NCBI RefSeq assembly: GCF_947504225.1
Contig: NZ_CANNGT010000010.1
Span: 103,267 to 167,266 of the forward strand
Direction of reading: 5' to 3'
DNA length: 64,000 nt
From: Brumimicrobium ulvae
Lineage (GTDB): Bacteria > Bacteroidota > Bacteroidia > Flavobacteriales_D > Crocinitomicaceae
The stretch's first letter is position 1; each line of letters begins with the position of its first letter. The translations under genes were made by a program, and so were the position numbers. The notes under the pieces were generated by a model that made no database searches, was not told the origin of the DNA, and saw nothing but the letters and a program-made list of their open reading frames with translations. Of this stretch, positions 1 to 9,538 are shown one piece after another.

Positions 1-1
1 T

Positions 2-3000
2 GGAGGATTATATTTTACAAGAAAAAAAGGGTATACAATTGGAAATTCAGCAATTTTAGGACTGATTGTTCTGTTCATAGGTTATGGTTCTTTTGCTACA
101 ATTGTTATTCGTTCTAATGCGAATCCACCTTTAGATGAGAATAACCCAGAAAACTTGGTGACCCTTCATGCTTTCCTTAAACGTGAGCAATACGGGTCTT
201 GGCCAATTTTATATGGTGAATATTTTAACTCTAAACCAGCACCACAAAGTGAATATAAAGACCGTTCTCCAAATTATGACAGAAGGTGGGTGGTTTCTAC
301 TCAATCAGGAACACCAATTATCTCTTTTAAAGATCAAGAGGTGGCTGAAAACTATGTTAAAAACAGTGGTAAAAACTATAACTTAGAAGAAAAATACCAC
401 GTTACTAACGAATCTATTAGAAAAAATCAAGTTCCAGTCTACCTTCAAAACACCCTTTTCCCAAGGATGTTTGACCGAATGAATGAACAAAAAATTAATG
501 GATATAAAAATTGGTCAGGATATGATCCTAACCGTAAAGCCGATAGAAGCGAAATTGGTGATGATGGTCGACCTATTCCTACTTTTGGAAACAACATTAA
601 ATACTTTATTAACTACCAAGTCGATTGGATGTATTGGAGGTATTTTATGTGGAACTTCTCAGGTCGTCAAAATGATATTCAAGGGCACGGTGATGAATTC
701 CGTGGAAACTGGATTTCCGGATTCTCTGCAGTTGACGATGTTAGACTAGGAGCACAAGGTGAAAATGCACCTTATTATACGCAAACCAACCCTAGTAATG
801 CGAAGTTTTATTACATCCCCCTAATTCTAGGATTAATTGGAATGTTCTTCCACTTCTTAAAAGCACCAAAGGATGCTATAGTTGTTGGAGTTTTATTCCT
901 CTTCACTGGATTGGCAATTGTGGTTTACCTTAACCAAAAAACATTTGAACCGCGTGAAAGAGATTATGCTTATGCTGCCTCTTTCTATACCTTTGCTATT
1001 TGGATAGGGCTTGGGGTATATGGTTTATACGAAGCTTTCAGGTCCTTCGCTAAAGAAGATTACAAGAAATTAGGAATCAGCTTTGGTGCTATTCTTCTGC
1101 TTTGTATTATTGCAGATATGGGAGCATCACGTGGAATGCCTGCCACAGTTTCTATGCTGATAATCGGTGGAATTGGTGGTGGTGCAATGCTCCTTATGAC
1201 CATGTTGAGTAAAGTTAACTTGTCAAAAGTTGGAGCAGCAGGTTTTGCTACACTACTTGGTTTGGCAGCGCCTTTCCTGTTAGGAACTCAAGGATGGGAA
1301 GGCCACGACAGAAGCGATCGTAGCCCTGCACGTTCATTGGCATACAACTATTTAATTGGTTGTTCGCCCAACGCTATTTTGTATACAAATGGAGATAATG
1401 ACACCTTCCCATTGTGGTATTTGCAAGAGGTTGAGGGCATCAGAACAGATGTTCGTGTAGCTAACTTATCCTTGATGGGAACGGACTGGTATTCTGACCA
1501 AATGAAAAAACGTGCTTATGAATCTGATCCTTTACCCATTAAATTTAGAGAAGATCAAATTTTAATGGGTGATGGAAATACAGACTTTGTATTATTTGTT
1601 GACCATGAGGTGTACAGTACACGAAGCGGTATTTCTAAAGAGAAAGCAGACGAAATCTTACGCTTAAAAATTGAAAGTAATCCTGACCAGTTTAGAAGTT
1701 CTATTATCTCAATGCGTAGAAACTTAGCGGCTACGATTCCGTCATTTACTGCGAACGACCCTAAGGCAGCAGAACTTCTTCAAAGAATGAAGGCTGAATT
1801 AGAAATGCCAATTGCAAACCCTGGATTTGATGACTATGCAAAGTTGAATCTTATTATTCGTAAAATATTTAGCGATGTCAATAGTAACACAATCTCTGCA
1901 AACCAAAACTTACTTTCTCAGTTAGAGACTGCAGCAACTTCTTGGACAAAGTCATGGGATTATTTACCCCTTGATTATGCTATGGAATTTGTTAGAGATG
2001 ATAACAACATCTGGGTTCAGCCAGGCAGAAGATCATTGCGTTTCTTCCCAGCATCTGGATTTGTTCTTCCGGTGAATGTTGAAAACGCAGTAAAAGCAGA
2101 GATTATTCCAGCTGAATATGCGAATAAGGCACTTAAAGAACTTCGTTTTGACTTCAGAAAAGGTGGCCAATTTGGATCCGATGTGAGCGGCTTAAGTCGT
2201 GAAGAAGTAATGATGTTAGATATTCTTGCCAATTTTGACTGGAACAGAGGTGTTTTCTTCTCTAGTATTGTTGGTTCAAACGTATCAAAAGCTTTTTACA
2301 ACAGAGGATACTTGGCAAATCTCGGTCAAATAAGTGGGCTTACTCCATTGAATAGAGATGATATGGAAGAGTACTCAAAAGAAATAATGCATGATAACAT
2401 TATGAATAAGTTTGATTATGCAAATCTTGCGAGTGATGGTGTTCTTGTAGATTACTATACACGTCGCCATACGAACCAATATAGAAATAGCTTTTTGGAG
2501 CTAGCTTCTAAATATTTATCGGAATATGCAGACGCTGCTTTATCGAACCACAATGACACCCTACCTGCAAAACCAGGTCAAGAAAACGCCCAACATTATG
2601 CAGACAAAATCGAATCAATTATGCGTTACTCTTTAGAGGTACTTCCGATAGATAAGGTTTATGATTTTGGTGAGCCAAGACCTGTTGGTGCTCAATTAAC
2701 AGAGAGAGATAGACTGTATTTAGATGGGGTTATTCCAGACTATATTAGTTTACTAAATCAAGTAGGAAAAACTGAACTGGCGAATGAATTAGCCATTGAA
2801 TACATGAAGCAATTGGAGACCATGATGAACTACTTCCAACACAGTGATGCATTGATTGCTTACAATAACAAAAAAGATTTTATCTCGTTCTCTATGAACT
2901 TCTTGAAGACTTATGCAAGTGTTTTAGATACATCTCCAAATAGTGACGCAGCAGAACTCGCTACTGGATTGATTAATAAATTGACCAACGAAGTTGTAAG

Positions 3001-3163
3001 AGGGATCACTAATGAGTTAAGCCAAAAACAAGTGAACGAAGTACTGAGAGGTGGTAAAACACGTCCACGCTCAATGGAAAGAGAAGCGCTTGAATTTGCT
3101 GAACTATACAATGCAATGCTAAGAAGAAACGGTATTCAAAGTGAAGCACCTGCAGCGAATTAA
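2..3163 (+). CDS. DUF2723 family membrane protein, 5' end outside window
   Basis: The frame is open from base 2, so the N-terminus lies left of the window; about 1053 residues are visible. The family (DUF2723) is a Bacteroidota group of large polytopic membrane proteins distantly related to GT-C protein O-mannosyltransferases. Visible signs are several hydrophobic segments in the first 400 residues, the family-typical stretch NGDNDTFPLWYLQEVEGIRT at about residues 460-480, and a long soluble C-terminal half. The missing part would hold the first membrane helices, where GT-C enzymes keep their acidic catalytic motif, so activity cannot be judged here. The stop overlaps the next gene by 23 bp, suggesting translational coupling with a polysaccharide deacetylase and an envelope glycan role (inference). 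Confidence 0.88.
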   Translation, partial: GGLYFTRKKGYTIGNSAILGLIVLFIGYGSFATIVIRSNANPPLDENNPENLVTLHAFLKREQYGSWPILYGEYFNSKPAPQSEYKDRSPNYDRRWVVSTQSGTPIISFKDQEVAENYVKNSGKNYNLEEKYHVTNESIRKNQVPVYLQNTLFPRMFDRMNEQKINGYKNWSGYDPNRKADRSEIGDDGRPIPTFGNNIKYFINYQVDWMYWRYFMWNFSGRQNDIQGHGDEFRGNWISGFSAVDDVRLGAQGENAPYYTQTNPSNAKFYYIPLILGLIGMFFHFLKAPKDAIVVGVLFLFTGLAIVVYLNQKTFEPRERDYAYAASFYTFAIWIGLGVYGLYEAFRSFAKEDYKKLGISFGAILLLCIIADMGASRGMPATVSMLIIGGIGGGAMLLMTMLSKVNLSKVGAAGFATLLGLAAPFLLGTQGWEGHDRSDRSPARSLAYNYLIGCSPNAILYTNGDNDTFPLWYLQEVEGIRTDVRVANLSLMGTDWYSDQMKKRAYESDPLPIKFREDQILMGDGNTDFVLFVDHEVYSTRSGISKEKADEILRLKIESNPDQFRSSIISMRRNLAATIPSFTANDPKAAELLQRMKAELEMPIANPGFDDYAKLNLIIRKIFSDVNSNTISANQNLLSQLETAATSWTKSWDYLPLDYAMEFVRDDNNIWVQPGRRSLRFFPASGFVLPVNVENAVKAEIIPAEYANKALKELRFDFRKGGQFGSDVSGLSREEVMMLDILANFDWNRGVFFSSIVGSNVSKAFYNRGYLANLGQISGLTPLNRDDMEEYSKEIMHDNIMNKFDYANLASDGVLVDYYTRRHTNQYRNSFLELASKYLSEYADAALSNHNDTLPAKPGQENAQHYADKIESIMRYSLEVLPIDKVYDFGEPRPVGAQLTERDRLYLDGVIPDYISLLNQVGKTELANELAIEYMKQLETMMNYFQHSDALIAYNNKKDFISFSMNFLKTYASVLDTSPNSDAAELATGLINKLTNEVVRGITNELSQKQVNEVLRGGKTRPRSMEREALEFAELYNAMLRRNGIQSEAPAAN

Positions 3164-3779
3164 ACCTAGGTTTTTTAAAATACCCAAGATTGTGGCGTGG
3201 ATTTTTCCGCGCCGCATTTGGTTTGGACCTAAAGATTCAGTGTGTTTAACCTTCGATGATGGCCCTCACCCGATCATTACCCCTTGGTTGTTGGATGAAT
3301 TAAAAAAGAAAAACATTAAAGCTACTTTTTTTTGGAATGGACTTCAAATAGAAAAACACCCAGAGTTGCTCACAAGAGCAGAAAAAGAAGGTCATGTGGT
3401 TGGACATCATGGGTATGAACACAAATCTGCTAAAAAATATGATTTTGAAACGTTTAGGCAACAATTTGAACAATCAAGATCAATGGTAAATACTCATTTT
3501 TATAGACCTCCATATGGAGATTTAAATTTCAAACAAGCTCGCTATGCATTGCGTCAAGGCGAAATAGTGATGTGGAGTTGGATGAGTTACGATTTCGATC
3601 AAAACTACTCAGTTCACTCCATTCTAGAAAAAGCAAAAGAACAAATTCAAGGTGGAGATGTTTTAGTACTCCACGAAAACGATAAAACAATTCATAGCAT
3701 TAAGGAAATTATCCCGTCAATTATTCAAATTATTCGCGATAAAGAACTTAATTTTGCAGTGGTTGAAAAGAAACAATAG
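3141..3779 (+). CDS. Polysaccharide deacetylase (NodB homology domain, CE4)
   Basis: A 212-residue NodB-fold deacetylase, expected to remove N- or O-acetyl groups from an envelope or extracellular polysaccharide. The metal and catalytic motifs are all present: TFDDGPHP at residues 37-44 (motif 1), H90-GYE-H94 (motif 2 metal ligands), RPPYG at 122-126 (motif 3), the WSW segment (motif 4) and VLHEND near residue 178 (motif 5). The start is GTG, inside the end of the upstream DUF2723 gene, and no ATG occurs before the first motif. There is no clear signal peptide; the short basic and aromatic N-terminus could associate with the membrane. The overlap with DUF2723 and the 4 bp gap to thiL suggest one operon. 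Confidence 0.9.
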   Translation: MKHLQRIKPRFFKIPKIVAWIFPRRIWFGPKDSVCLTFDDGPHPIITPWLLDELKKKNIKATFFWNGLQIEKHPELLTRAEKEGHVVGHHGYEHKSAKKYDFETFRQQFEQSRSMVNTHFYRPPYGDLNFKQARYALRQGEIVMWSWMSYDFDQNYSVHSILEKAKEQIQGGDVLVLHENDKTIHSIKEIIPSIIQIIRDKELNFAVVEKKQ

Positions 3780-3783
3780 TATT

Positions 3784-4839
3784 ATGAGCGAAGAGAAAAG
3801 AACATCATTAGAATCAATTGGAGAGTTTGGATTGATTGAAGAGCTAACAAAGAACTTCAAAAACAAAAGGCCATCAACTATTTATGGTGTTGGAGACGAC
3901 GCTGCAGTGATTGAAAAAGATGCTGAAAATGTAATGCTGGTCTCTACTGATGCGCTCTTAGAAGGGATTCATTTTAACTTAATGTACACACCTTTAATGC
4001 ATCTTGGTTATAAAGCCGTAGTGGTAAATCTATCAGATATTTACGCCATGAATGGAACCGCTGAGCAAATCACGGTTACAATTGCTGCTTCAAGTCGTTT
4101 CCCTAAAGAAGCTTTAGAAGAGCTTTATAAAGGAATTGAAAAAGCGTGCGAGTTGTATGAAGTCGACCTTGTTGGGGGCGATACAACCTCTTCTGTTTCT
4201 GGCTTGATGATTTCAATCACAGCAATAGGAACCGCAAAAAAAGAGGATGTGGTGTATAGAAATGGAGGAAAAGAAAATGAGTTGATTGTGGTGACAGGTG
4301 ATTTAGGAGCAGCCTATATGGGACTTCAGATTTTGGAACGTGAAAAATCGGTTTACAAAGCGAATCCTGATATTCAACCAGATTTAGATGGATATGATTA
4401 TTTGTTGGAAAGACAATTAAAGCCTGAAGCAAGAAAGGACATCATTAAATTCTTAAAAGAACTGGACGTAAAACCAACCTCAATGATTGATATTTCTGAT
4501 GGATTGGCTTCTGAATTGTTTCACTTGTGTACACAATCAAATGTTGGGGCGCATATTTTTGATGAAAAACTACCGATTGACACTTCTGTATCCACTACAG
4601 CGATCGATTTTAATATTTCGCCTACAACTTGCGTGTTGAATGGTGGAGAAGATTATGAGTTGTTGTTCTCTATCAAGCAAGAAGACTTTGAGAAAATCAA
4701 AGGTAACCCACACATGACGGTTATTGGTCACTTCACGGCGAAAGATTCAGGATTATACTTAGTCGATAAGCAAGGAGCTGCAATTCCATTGAAAGCACAG
4801 GGTTGGAATCATTTTAGTGGTGAGAAGAGCGCAGAGTAG
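3784..4839 (+). CDS. thiL: Thiamine-monophosphate kinase
   Basis: ThiL phosphorylates thiamine monophosphate to the active cofactor thiamine diphosphate with ATP. The 351-residue product matches the family length. It carries the GVGDDAAV nucleotide/Mg motif at about residues 36-43, STDALLEGIHF (substrate and metal aspartate), a conserved VGGDTTSS loop and DISDGLASEL in the C-terminal half. The frame is open 10 codons further upstream (3754), but that would overlap the deacetylase; MSEEKRTSLESIG beginning at 3784 matches the usual ThiL N-terminus, so I chose it. It is the last gene of the apparent DUF2723-deacetylase-thiL operon; no other thiamine genes are nearby. Confidence 0.95.
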   Translation: MSEEKRTSLESIGEFGLIEELTKNFKNKRPSTIYGVGDDAAVIEKDAENVMLVSTDALLEGIHFNLMYTPLMHLGYKAVVVNLSDIYAMNGTAEQITVTIAASSRFPKEALEELYKGIEKACELYEVDLVGGDTTSSVSGLMISITAIGTAKKEDVVYRNGGKENELIVVTGDLGAAYMGLQILEREKSVYKANPDIQPDLDGYDYLLERQLKPEARKDIIKFLKELDVKPTSMIDISDGLASELFHLCTQSNVGAHIFDEKLPIDTSVSTTAIDFNISPTTCVLNGGEDYELLFSIKQEDFEKIKGNPHMTVIGHFTAKDSGLYLVDKQGAAIPLKAQGWNHFSGEKSAE

Positions 4840-4849
4840 TTGTTTTTTC

Positions 4850-5095
4850 ACAATTCATAATTCGTAATTCGTAATTATTTAACCGCAATGGCCGCAGAGT
4901 TTTCGCAGAGATGCGCAGAGATAGAGTTCGCTAAGTTCTTTACCTTCGGTAAATCGATTATTATTTAATGAGTAATAAGACAAGAACCAAAACAATCATC
5001 ACTATTTAGGGAAGTACAAATTCCCTAATTCGTAATTCGTAATTCCCTAATTCGTAATTGAACCATTCGTAATTGAATAATTCGTAATTGAACAA
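4850..5095. repeat. Low-complexity intergenic relic repeats (attcgtaatt and gcagag units)
   Basis: The 331 bp gap between thiL and ddl has no credible gene. It holds two clusters of the unit 'attcgtaatt' (about 4851-4880 and 5030-5092), flanking a segment with three spaced 'gcagag' units (about 4893-4922) and a small hairpin, tttacc-ttc-ggtaaa. The six-frame reading gives only short frames built from the repeat. It looks like non-coding repeat debris of the kind scattered through flavobacterial genomes. Confidence 0.6.
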
Positions 5096-5170
5096 GCCAA
5101 TGCTGATAACTTCTCTAAAAACCCTTTAAATAAACCCTCTTTTTTTCCGTACTTCGCACAAAATCGAAGC

Positions 5171-6154
5171 ATGATAAACGTAGGAATCTTTTGTGGTGGA
5201 TACTCTTCTGAATTTGAAATTTCCATCAAAAGCGCAAGTATGATTTTGGAAAATCTTCCAAAAACTGAATACAATGCCTTTTTAGTGCGTGTAAATCAAG
5301 AAGGTTGGTTTGCCGATTACAATGGTGAAACAGCCAAGGTCTCCCCTATTGATTTTTCATTTACACTTCAAAGCGGTGAGCAAATAAAAATAGATTTATC
5401 TCATGTGTACATCCATGGTGACCCCGGAGAAAACGGAAAACTTCAAGCGTATTTTGAGATGAAAAATATGCCATTTGTGAACAGTAGCGCTTTGTCTTCT
5501 GAACTTTCTTTTGATAAGTGGTTTTGTAATCAGTTTTTAAAAGGATTCGGAATTAAAGTAGCAGACTCTGTATTGTTATTGAAAAACACAGAGTATTCTA
5601 CACAAGACATTGGTGAGCGTTTAGGATACCCCTTATTTGTAAAGCCTGCAGACTCGGGCTCAAGTTATGGAATTTCAAAGGTATATGCTTTAAAAGATTT
5701 GCAAAAAGCGATTGATGGCGCATTTGCTGAAGGGAATACTGTAGTTTGTGAAGCTTTTCTTAAAGGAACCGAAGTAACCTGTGGAGTTTATCGCAATGAA
5801 AATGGTGTTCAAGCTTTGCCTTGTACAGAAATTGTTTCTGAATCAGATTTCTTTGATTATGATGCGAAGTACTTAGGTAAATCACAAGAAATCACTCCCG
5901 CTAGAATTAGTGATGAGCTAACAAAGCAAACTCAAGATTTGACAGTGAAAATTTATCAATTGCTCCAGATGCGTTCATTAGCAAGGGTGGACTTTATGCT
6001 TGTAAACAATGAACCCTACGTTATTGAAGTCAACACCACGCCAGGATTCTCAGCTGAATCACTAGTGCCTAAAATGCTAAAACATGCGGAAATATCAATA
6101 GGTGACTTTTGGACTGAAATATATGACTTCGAAAGAAAACAATATGGGATTTGA
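5171..6154 (+). CDS. ddl: D-alanine--D-alanine ligase
   Basis: Ddl joins two D-alanines using ATP for the peptidoglycan precursor; it is a cytosolic ATP-grasp enzyme. At 327 residues it is normal in size. The N-terminus has the family opening GGYSSEFEIS (residues 9-18), followed by HGDPGENGKLQ (binding loop), KPADSGSSYGISKV (ATP-grasp lysine and serine loop) and VIEVNTTPGFSAESLVPKM at the C-terminal end, which supplies the metal and substrate residues. No ribosome binding site stands out, as is common in this phylum. The gene stands alone between a repeat-rich spacer and a convergent SufT-like gene. Confidence 0.95.
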   Translation: MINVGIFCGGYSSEFEISIKSASMILENLPKTEYNAFLVRVNQEGWFADYNGETAKVSPIDFSFTLQSGEQIKIDLSHVYIHGDPGENGKLQAYFEMKNMPFVNSSALSSELSFDKWFCNQFLKGFGIKVADSVLLLKNTEYSTQDIGERLGYPLFVKPADSGSSYGISKVYALKDLQKAIDGAFAEGNTVVCEAFLKGTEVTCGVYRNENGVQALPCTEIVSESDFFDYDAKYLGKSQEITPARISDELTKQTQDLTVKIYQLLQMRSLARVDFMLVNNEPYVIEVNTTPGFSAESLVPKMLKHAEISIGDFWTEIYDFERKQYGI

Positions 6155-6164
6155 CTATAGTAAT

Positions 6165-6206
6165 TAGCCTCGCACGGACGGTTTGTCACCGTCCACATTG
6201 AGGCTA
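6165..6206. terminator. Two-tier hairpin between convergent ddl and sufT-like genes
   Basis: An outer stem tagcctc/gaggcta (6165-6171 with 6200-6206) encloses an inner stem ggacggt/accgtcc (6176-6182 with 6188-6194). It lies between two convergent genes and may end transcription in both directions. Neither side has a strong T tract, so intrinsic termination is uncertain. Confidence 0.45.
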
Positions 6207-6225
6207 TCTTTGGAACAGAATAGAA

Positions 6226-6537
6226 TTACAAAAATCCTAATTCTAATTTCGCTTCCTCACTCATCATCGTTTGATCCCATGGTGGATCAAAAACAATATT
6301 TACCTTCGCCGATTTCACACCGCTAACCGACTCTATTGCGTCTTTAACCTCCTTTGGAAGCGATTCAGCAACTGGACAATTTGGAGAGGTTAATGTCATT
6401 TCCACATCTACCGTTTGGTCACTATTGATCTTTACTTCGTAAATAAGACCTAATTCGTATACATCAACTGGGATTTCAGGATCATAAATAGTTTTAATCA
6501 CATCTATTATTGAATCCTCTAATGTTGCATTTGCCAT
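6226..6537 (-). CDS. sufT: SufT-like DUF59/MIP18 family Fe-S assembly factor
   Basis: A 103-residue DUF59 (MIP18-like) protein. Members act as accessory factors in maturing Fe-S proteins, and the type next to suf genes is called SufT. The family signatures are YDPEIPVDVYELGLIYEV at residues 17-34 and LTSPNCPVAESLP at about 68-80, with the conserved cysteine of the TSPNCP motif, and DPPWDQTMMSEEAK near the end. It is divergent from sufABCD across a 411 bp spacer. A TATCTTTG -7-like element reads toward it at 6553-6560. The function is from family and context. The symbol is by similarity, because DUF59 proteins also occur in phenylacetate (PaaD) and other settings. Confidence 0.85.
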   Translation of the reverse strand: MANATLEDSIIDVIKTIYDPEIPVDVYELGLIYEVKINSDQTVDVEMTLTSPNCPVAESLPKEVKDAIESVSGVKSAKVNIVFDPPWDQTMMSEEAKLELGFL

Positions 6538-6948
6538 TCTTATTCTTTTTTACAAAGATATTATATGTTTGATAGAAAAAAGATAATTTTGTTTTCTTTT
6601 TTAGAAAGATTATAAATAAGCACGAAACTTCTCAATTATTGAAAAATTCAAACGCACTTTATCCTTCAAACAACCTGCTTATTTTCAGCCCTTTATTTAT
6701 CTAATCAACCACATAACATTTGATTAAAACCGACTTCACCCACACCAGTTCTGATGTATAGCTATTTTTAAATGCAGCCGTTTTTTCCTTCTTTTCATTA
6801 TTTTATTTTTTACTCTTTCCTAGAATTCCGAAAACCAATAAAATAATCTTCTTTTTAGTTGTTCAAATACCATTAATTAGGTATTTTTGCGGAACAGTAG
6901 AGGTTATTTAGACTTAATATAAATAACACTGAAAAGGAAGTTTTAAAT
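6538..6948. other. Divergent intergenic region between sufT-like and sufA
   Basis: This is 411 bp of AT-rich non-coding DNA with no credible ORF. It carries promoter elements for both directions: TATCTTTG on the minus strand (6553-6560) toward the DUF59 gene and TTG-N20-TATTTTTG on the plus strand toward sufA. The rest shows nothing I can name. Confidence 0.6.
6859..6889 (+). promoter_or_regulatory. Putative Bacteroidota-type promoter of the suf operon
   Basis: TTG at 6859-6861 and TATTTTTG at 6882-6889 are separated by 20 bp, fitting the Bacteroidota consensus of TTG about 19-20 bp before TAnnTTTG. The start codon of sufA is 60 bp downstream. A 7 bp inverted repeat (gttattt...aaataac, 6903-6909 and 6921-6927) lies in the predicted leader and could be an operator or leader hairpin. 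An AAGGAAG sequence precedes the ATG. Confidence 0.6.
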
Positions 6949-7272
6949 ATGATAAAAGTTACAGAATCTGCTAAAAAGCAAGCCTTGCGATTGATGGAGG
7001 AGTCAGGAGACACCAATAGCTTTATTCGCGTTGGTGTTTTAGGTGGTGGTTGTTCCGGATTAAAATACGAGCTAAGTTTTGATAATCAAGAACTAGATGA
7101 CGATAAATCTTTTGAAGATAATGGCGTCAAAATAGTCGTTAACAAAAAAAGCTTTTTGTATTTAGTAGGAACTATCTTAGATTATTCGGGAGGACTCAAC
7201 GGAAAAGGGTTCGTGTTCAAAAACCCAAACGCAGACCGAACGTGTGGATGTGGTGAGAGTTTTTCTATTTAA
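6949..7272 (+). CDS. sufA: A-type Fe-S carrier protein
   Basis: A 107-residue HesB/IscA-family carrier that accepts clusters from the SufBCD scaffold and hands them to apoproteins. The three conserved cysteines are present: the GGGCSGLKYEL motif near residue 36 and the C-terminal TCGCGESF pair (about 100-102). It is the first gene of a tight cluster, with sufB starting 15 bp after its stop. The ATG is preceded by AAGGAAG at ~11 bp, one of the few recognisable Shine-Dalgarno-like sites here. The symbol sufA rather than iscA or erpA is chosen from the adjacent sufBCD genes. Confidence 0.93.
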   Translation: MIKVTESAKKQALRLMEESGDTNSFIRVGVLGGGCSGLKYELSFDNQELDDDKSFEDNGVKIVVNKKSFLYLVGTILDYSGGLNGKGFVFKNPNADRTCGCGESFSI

Positions 7273-7287
7273 AAATTAAAAATTTCA

Positions 7288-8739
7288 ATGATGAGTACAT
7301 ATACAGAAGAAGATTTAGCAAAGAACTTAGAGCAACAAGAATATAAGTATGGATTCACTTCTGATTTTAATTCAGAAACAATTCCAGTTGGATTAAACGA
7401 AGATATTATTCGCTTGATTTCATCGAAAAAAGATGAGCCAGAGTGGTTACTCGAAAGACGTTTACAAGCTTTCCGTGCATGGGAGGAAATGATTGAACCC
7501 GAATGGGCGCATGTAAACTATGAAAAGCCAGATTTTCAAGCAATCTCGTATTATTCTGCACCTGGGCAAAAAAAGAAATATGAAAGTTGGGACGATGTTG
7601 ATCCAGAGATGAAAGAAACCATGAAGAAACTGGGGATATCTTTGGAAGAACAACAAAGATTAACAGGTACTGCAGTAGATTTTGTGGTGGACTCTGTTTC
7701 TGTTGCAACATCATTTAAAGAAAAATTGGCTGAACTAGGAATCATCTTCTGCTCATTTTCAGAAGCGGTTCAGAATCATCCTGAATTAGTGAAGAAATAC
7801 ATGGGAACAGTTGTTCCTCATACCGATAACTTCTACGCTGCATTAAACAGTGCCGTGTTTACAGATGGATCTTTCTGTTACATTCCTAAAGGAGTACGTT
7901 GCCCTATGGAACTTTCAACTTACTTTAGAATTAACGAAGGTGGAACAGGACAGTTCGAGCGTACCTTAGTTGTTGCAGATGAAGGTTCTTATGTTTCATA
8001 CCTTGAAGGTTGTACAGCGCCAATGCGTGATGAAAACCAATTGCATGCTGCAGTAGTAGAATTGATTGCACTAGATGATGCTGAAATTAAATACTCAACA
8101 GTTCAAAATTGGTACCCTGGAAATAAAGAAGGTGTAGGTGGAGTTTACAATTTTGTAACCAAGCGTGGTTTGTGTGAAAAGAATGCTAAAATTTCTTGGA
8201 CGCAAGTTGAGACTGGTTCTGCTGTTACTTGGAAATACCCATCTTGTATTCTTAAAGGGGACAATTCAATTGGAGAGTTCTACTCCGTAGCTGTAACCAA
8301 CAACTTCCAACAAGCAGACACAGGAACAAAAATGATCCACCTTGGAAAGAACACCAGCAGTACAATTATTTCGAAAGGAATTTCTGCAGGTCAATCTCAA
8401 AATACTTACAGAGGATTGGTGCAAATTCATGCCGGAGCAGAGAATGCTAGAAACCGTTCAGAATGTGATTCATTACTATTGTCTGACAGAGCAGGTGCAC
8501 ACACTTTCCCTTATATCGAATGTAAAAACAGCACAGCGAAAATCGAACATGAGGCAACAACCTCTAAAATTGGTGAAGATCAAATCTTTTATTGTCAACA
8601 AAGAGGAATTGATGAGGAAAAAGCAATTGGACTTATTGTGAATGGATACTGTAAAGAAGTATTGAATCACATGCCAATGGAGTTTGCTGTAGAAGCACAA
8701 AAACTACTAGAAATTTCATTAGAAAACTCAGTAGGATAA
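7288..8739 (+). CDS. sufB: Fe-S cluster assembly scaffold SufB
   Basis: SufB is the scaffold subunit of the SufBC2D complex on which Fe-S clusters are built. The 483-residue length and sequence are typical. The C-terminal core has the conserved [12 protein letters not shown] motif, an FPYIECKNS segment and the ending [18 protein letters not shown]. Two ATGs in a row (7288 and 7291) are both possible starts. It lies between sufA and sufC, 40 bp before sufC, and is probably co-transcribed from the promoter ahead of sufA. Confidence 0.97.
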   Translation: MMSTYTEEDLAKNLEQQEYKYGFTSDFNSETIPVGLNEDIIRLISSKKDEPEWLLERRLQAFRAWEEMIEPEWAHVNYEKPDFQAISYYSAPGQKKKYESWDDVDPEMKETMKKLGISLEEQQRLTGTAVDFVVDSVSVATSFKEKLAELGIIFCSFSEAVQNHPELVKKYMGTVVPHTDNFYAALNSAVFTDGSFCYIPKGVRCPMELSTYFRINEGGTGQFERTLVVADEGSYVSYLEGCTAPMRDENQLHAAVVELIALDDAEIKYSTVQNWYPGNKEGVGGVYNFVTKRGLCEKNAKISWTQVETGSAVTWKYPSCILKGDNSIGEFYSVAVTNNFQQADTGTKMIHLGKNTSSTIISKGISAGQSQNTYRGLVQIHAGAENARNRSECDSLLLSDRAGAHTFPYIECKNSTAKIEHEATTSKIGEDQIFYCQQRGIDEEKAIGLIVNGYCKEVLNHMPMEFAVEAQKLLEISLENSVG

Positions 8740-8779
8740 TACAATATATAATAACGTTTAATTTAGAAAATTTCAATAT

Positions 8780-9535
8780 ATGTTAACAATAAAAAATCTT
8801 CATGCTTCAGTTGAAGAAGGGGCAGAAATATTAAAAGGTTTAAATTTAGAGGTTAAAGCAGGTGAGGTTCATGCTATCATGGGGCCAAACGGTTCTGGTA
8901 AGTCAACTTTAGCTTCTGTTTTGGCAGGAAAAGACGGTTACGAAGTAACGGAAGGATCTGTAGACTTTGATGGTGCTGATTTATTAGACTTAGAAGCAGA
9001 GGATAGAGCAAAAGAAGGACTGTTTTTAGCATTTCAATATCCTGTAGAAATCCCAGGAGTTTCTAATGTTAACTTCTTACGTACTGCAATGAACGAAATT
9101 CGTGAATACCGTAAAGAGGATAAACTGTCTGCCAAAGATTTCTTAGCAAAAGTAAAAGTTGCATCAAATCTAGTTGAACTGAATGATAAATTATCTGGAC
9201 GTTCAGTTAACGTTGGTTTCTCAGGAGGGGAAAAGAAAAGAAATGAGATCTTCCAAATGGCGATGCTTGAACCAAAGCTTGCGATTTTAGATGAAACCGA
9301 TTCAGGGCTTGACATTGATGCCTTACGAATCGTTTCTGAAGGAGTAAATAAGTTGCGTAATAAAGACAATGCAATTATTCTAATTACTCACTACCAACGA
9401 TTGTTAGAATATATCCAACCAGACTTTGTTCACGTTTTAAGTGATGGTAAAATCATTAAAACAGGAGGGAAAGATTTAGCTCTTGAACTAGAAGAAAGAG
9501 GTTATGATTGGATTAATGAAGAAATTGCTCAATAA
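8780..9535 (+). CDS. sufC: Fe-S cluster assembly ATPase SufC
   Basis: SufC is the cytosolic ABC-type ATPase that drives conformational change in SufBC2D. The 251 residues hold Walker A GPNGSGKST (35-43), the family-specific signature FSGGEKKR, Walker B LAILDETDSGLDID and the switch histidine in ITHYQRLLEY. This soluble ATPase has no membrane partner. It is followed 3 bp later by sufD, consistent with a single operon. Confidence 0.97.
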   Translation: MLTIKNLHASVEEGAEILKGLNLEVKAGEVHAIMGPNGSGKSTLASVLAGKDGYEVTEGSVDFDGADLLDLEAEDRAKEGLFLAFQYPVEIPGVSNVNFLRTAMNEIREYRKEDKLSAKDFLAKVKVASNLVELNDKLSGRSVNVGFSGGEKKRNEIFQMAMLEPKLAILDETDSGLDIDALRIVSEGVNKLRNKDNAIILITHYQRLLEYIQPDFVHVLSDGKIIKTGGKDLALELEERGYDWINEEIAQ

Positions 9536-9538
9536 GAT

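Noticed and set aside
5047..5274. 75-residue minus-strand ORF at the ddl start
   Set aside because: Its C-terminal end is a translation of the attcgtaatt repeat (ITNYSITNGSITN) and the rest is antisense to ddl.
6165..6206. tRNA-like structure between ddl and sufT
   Set aside because: There is no T-loop or anticodon pattern; it is two stacked stems only.
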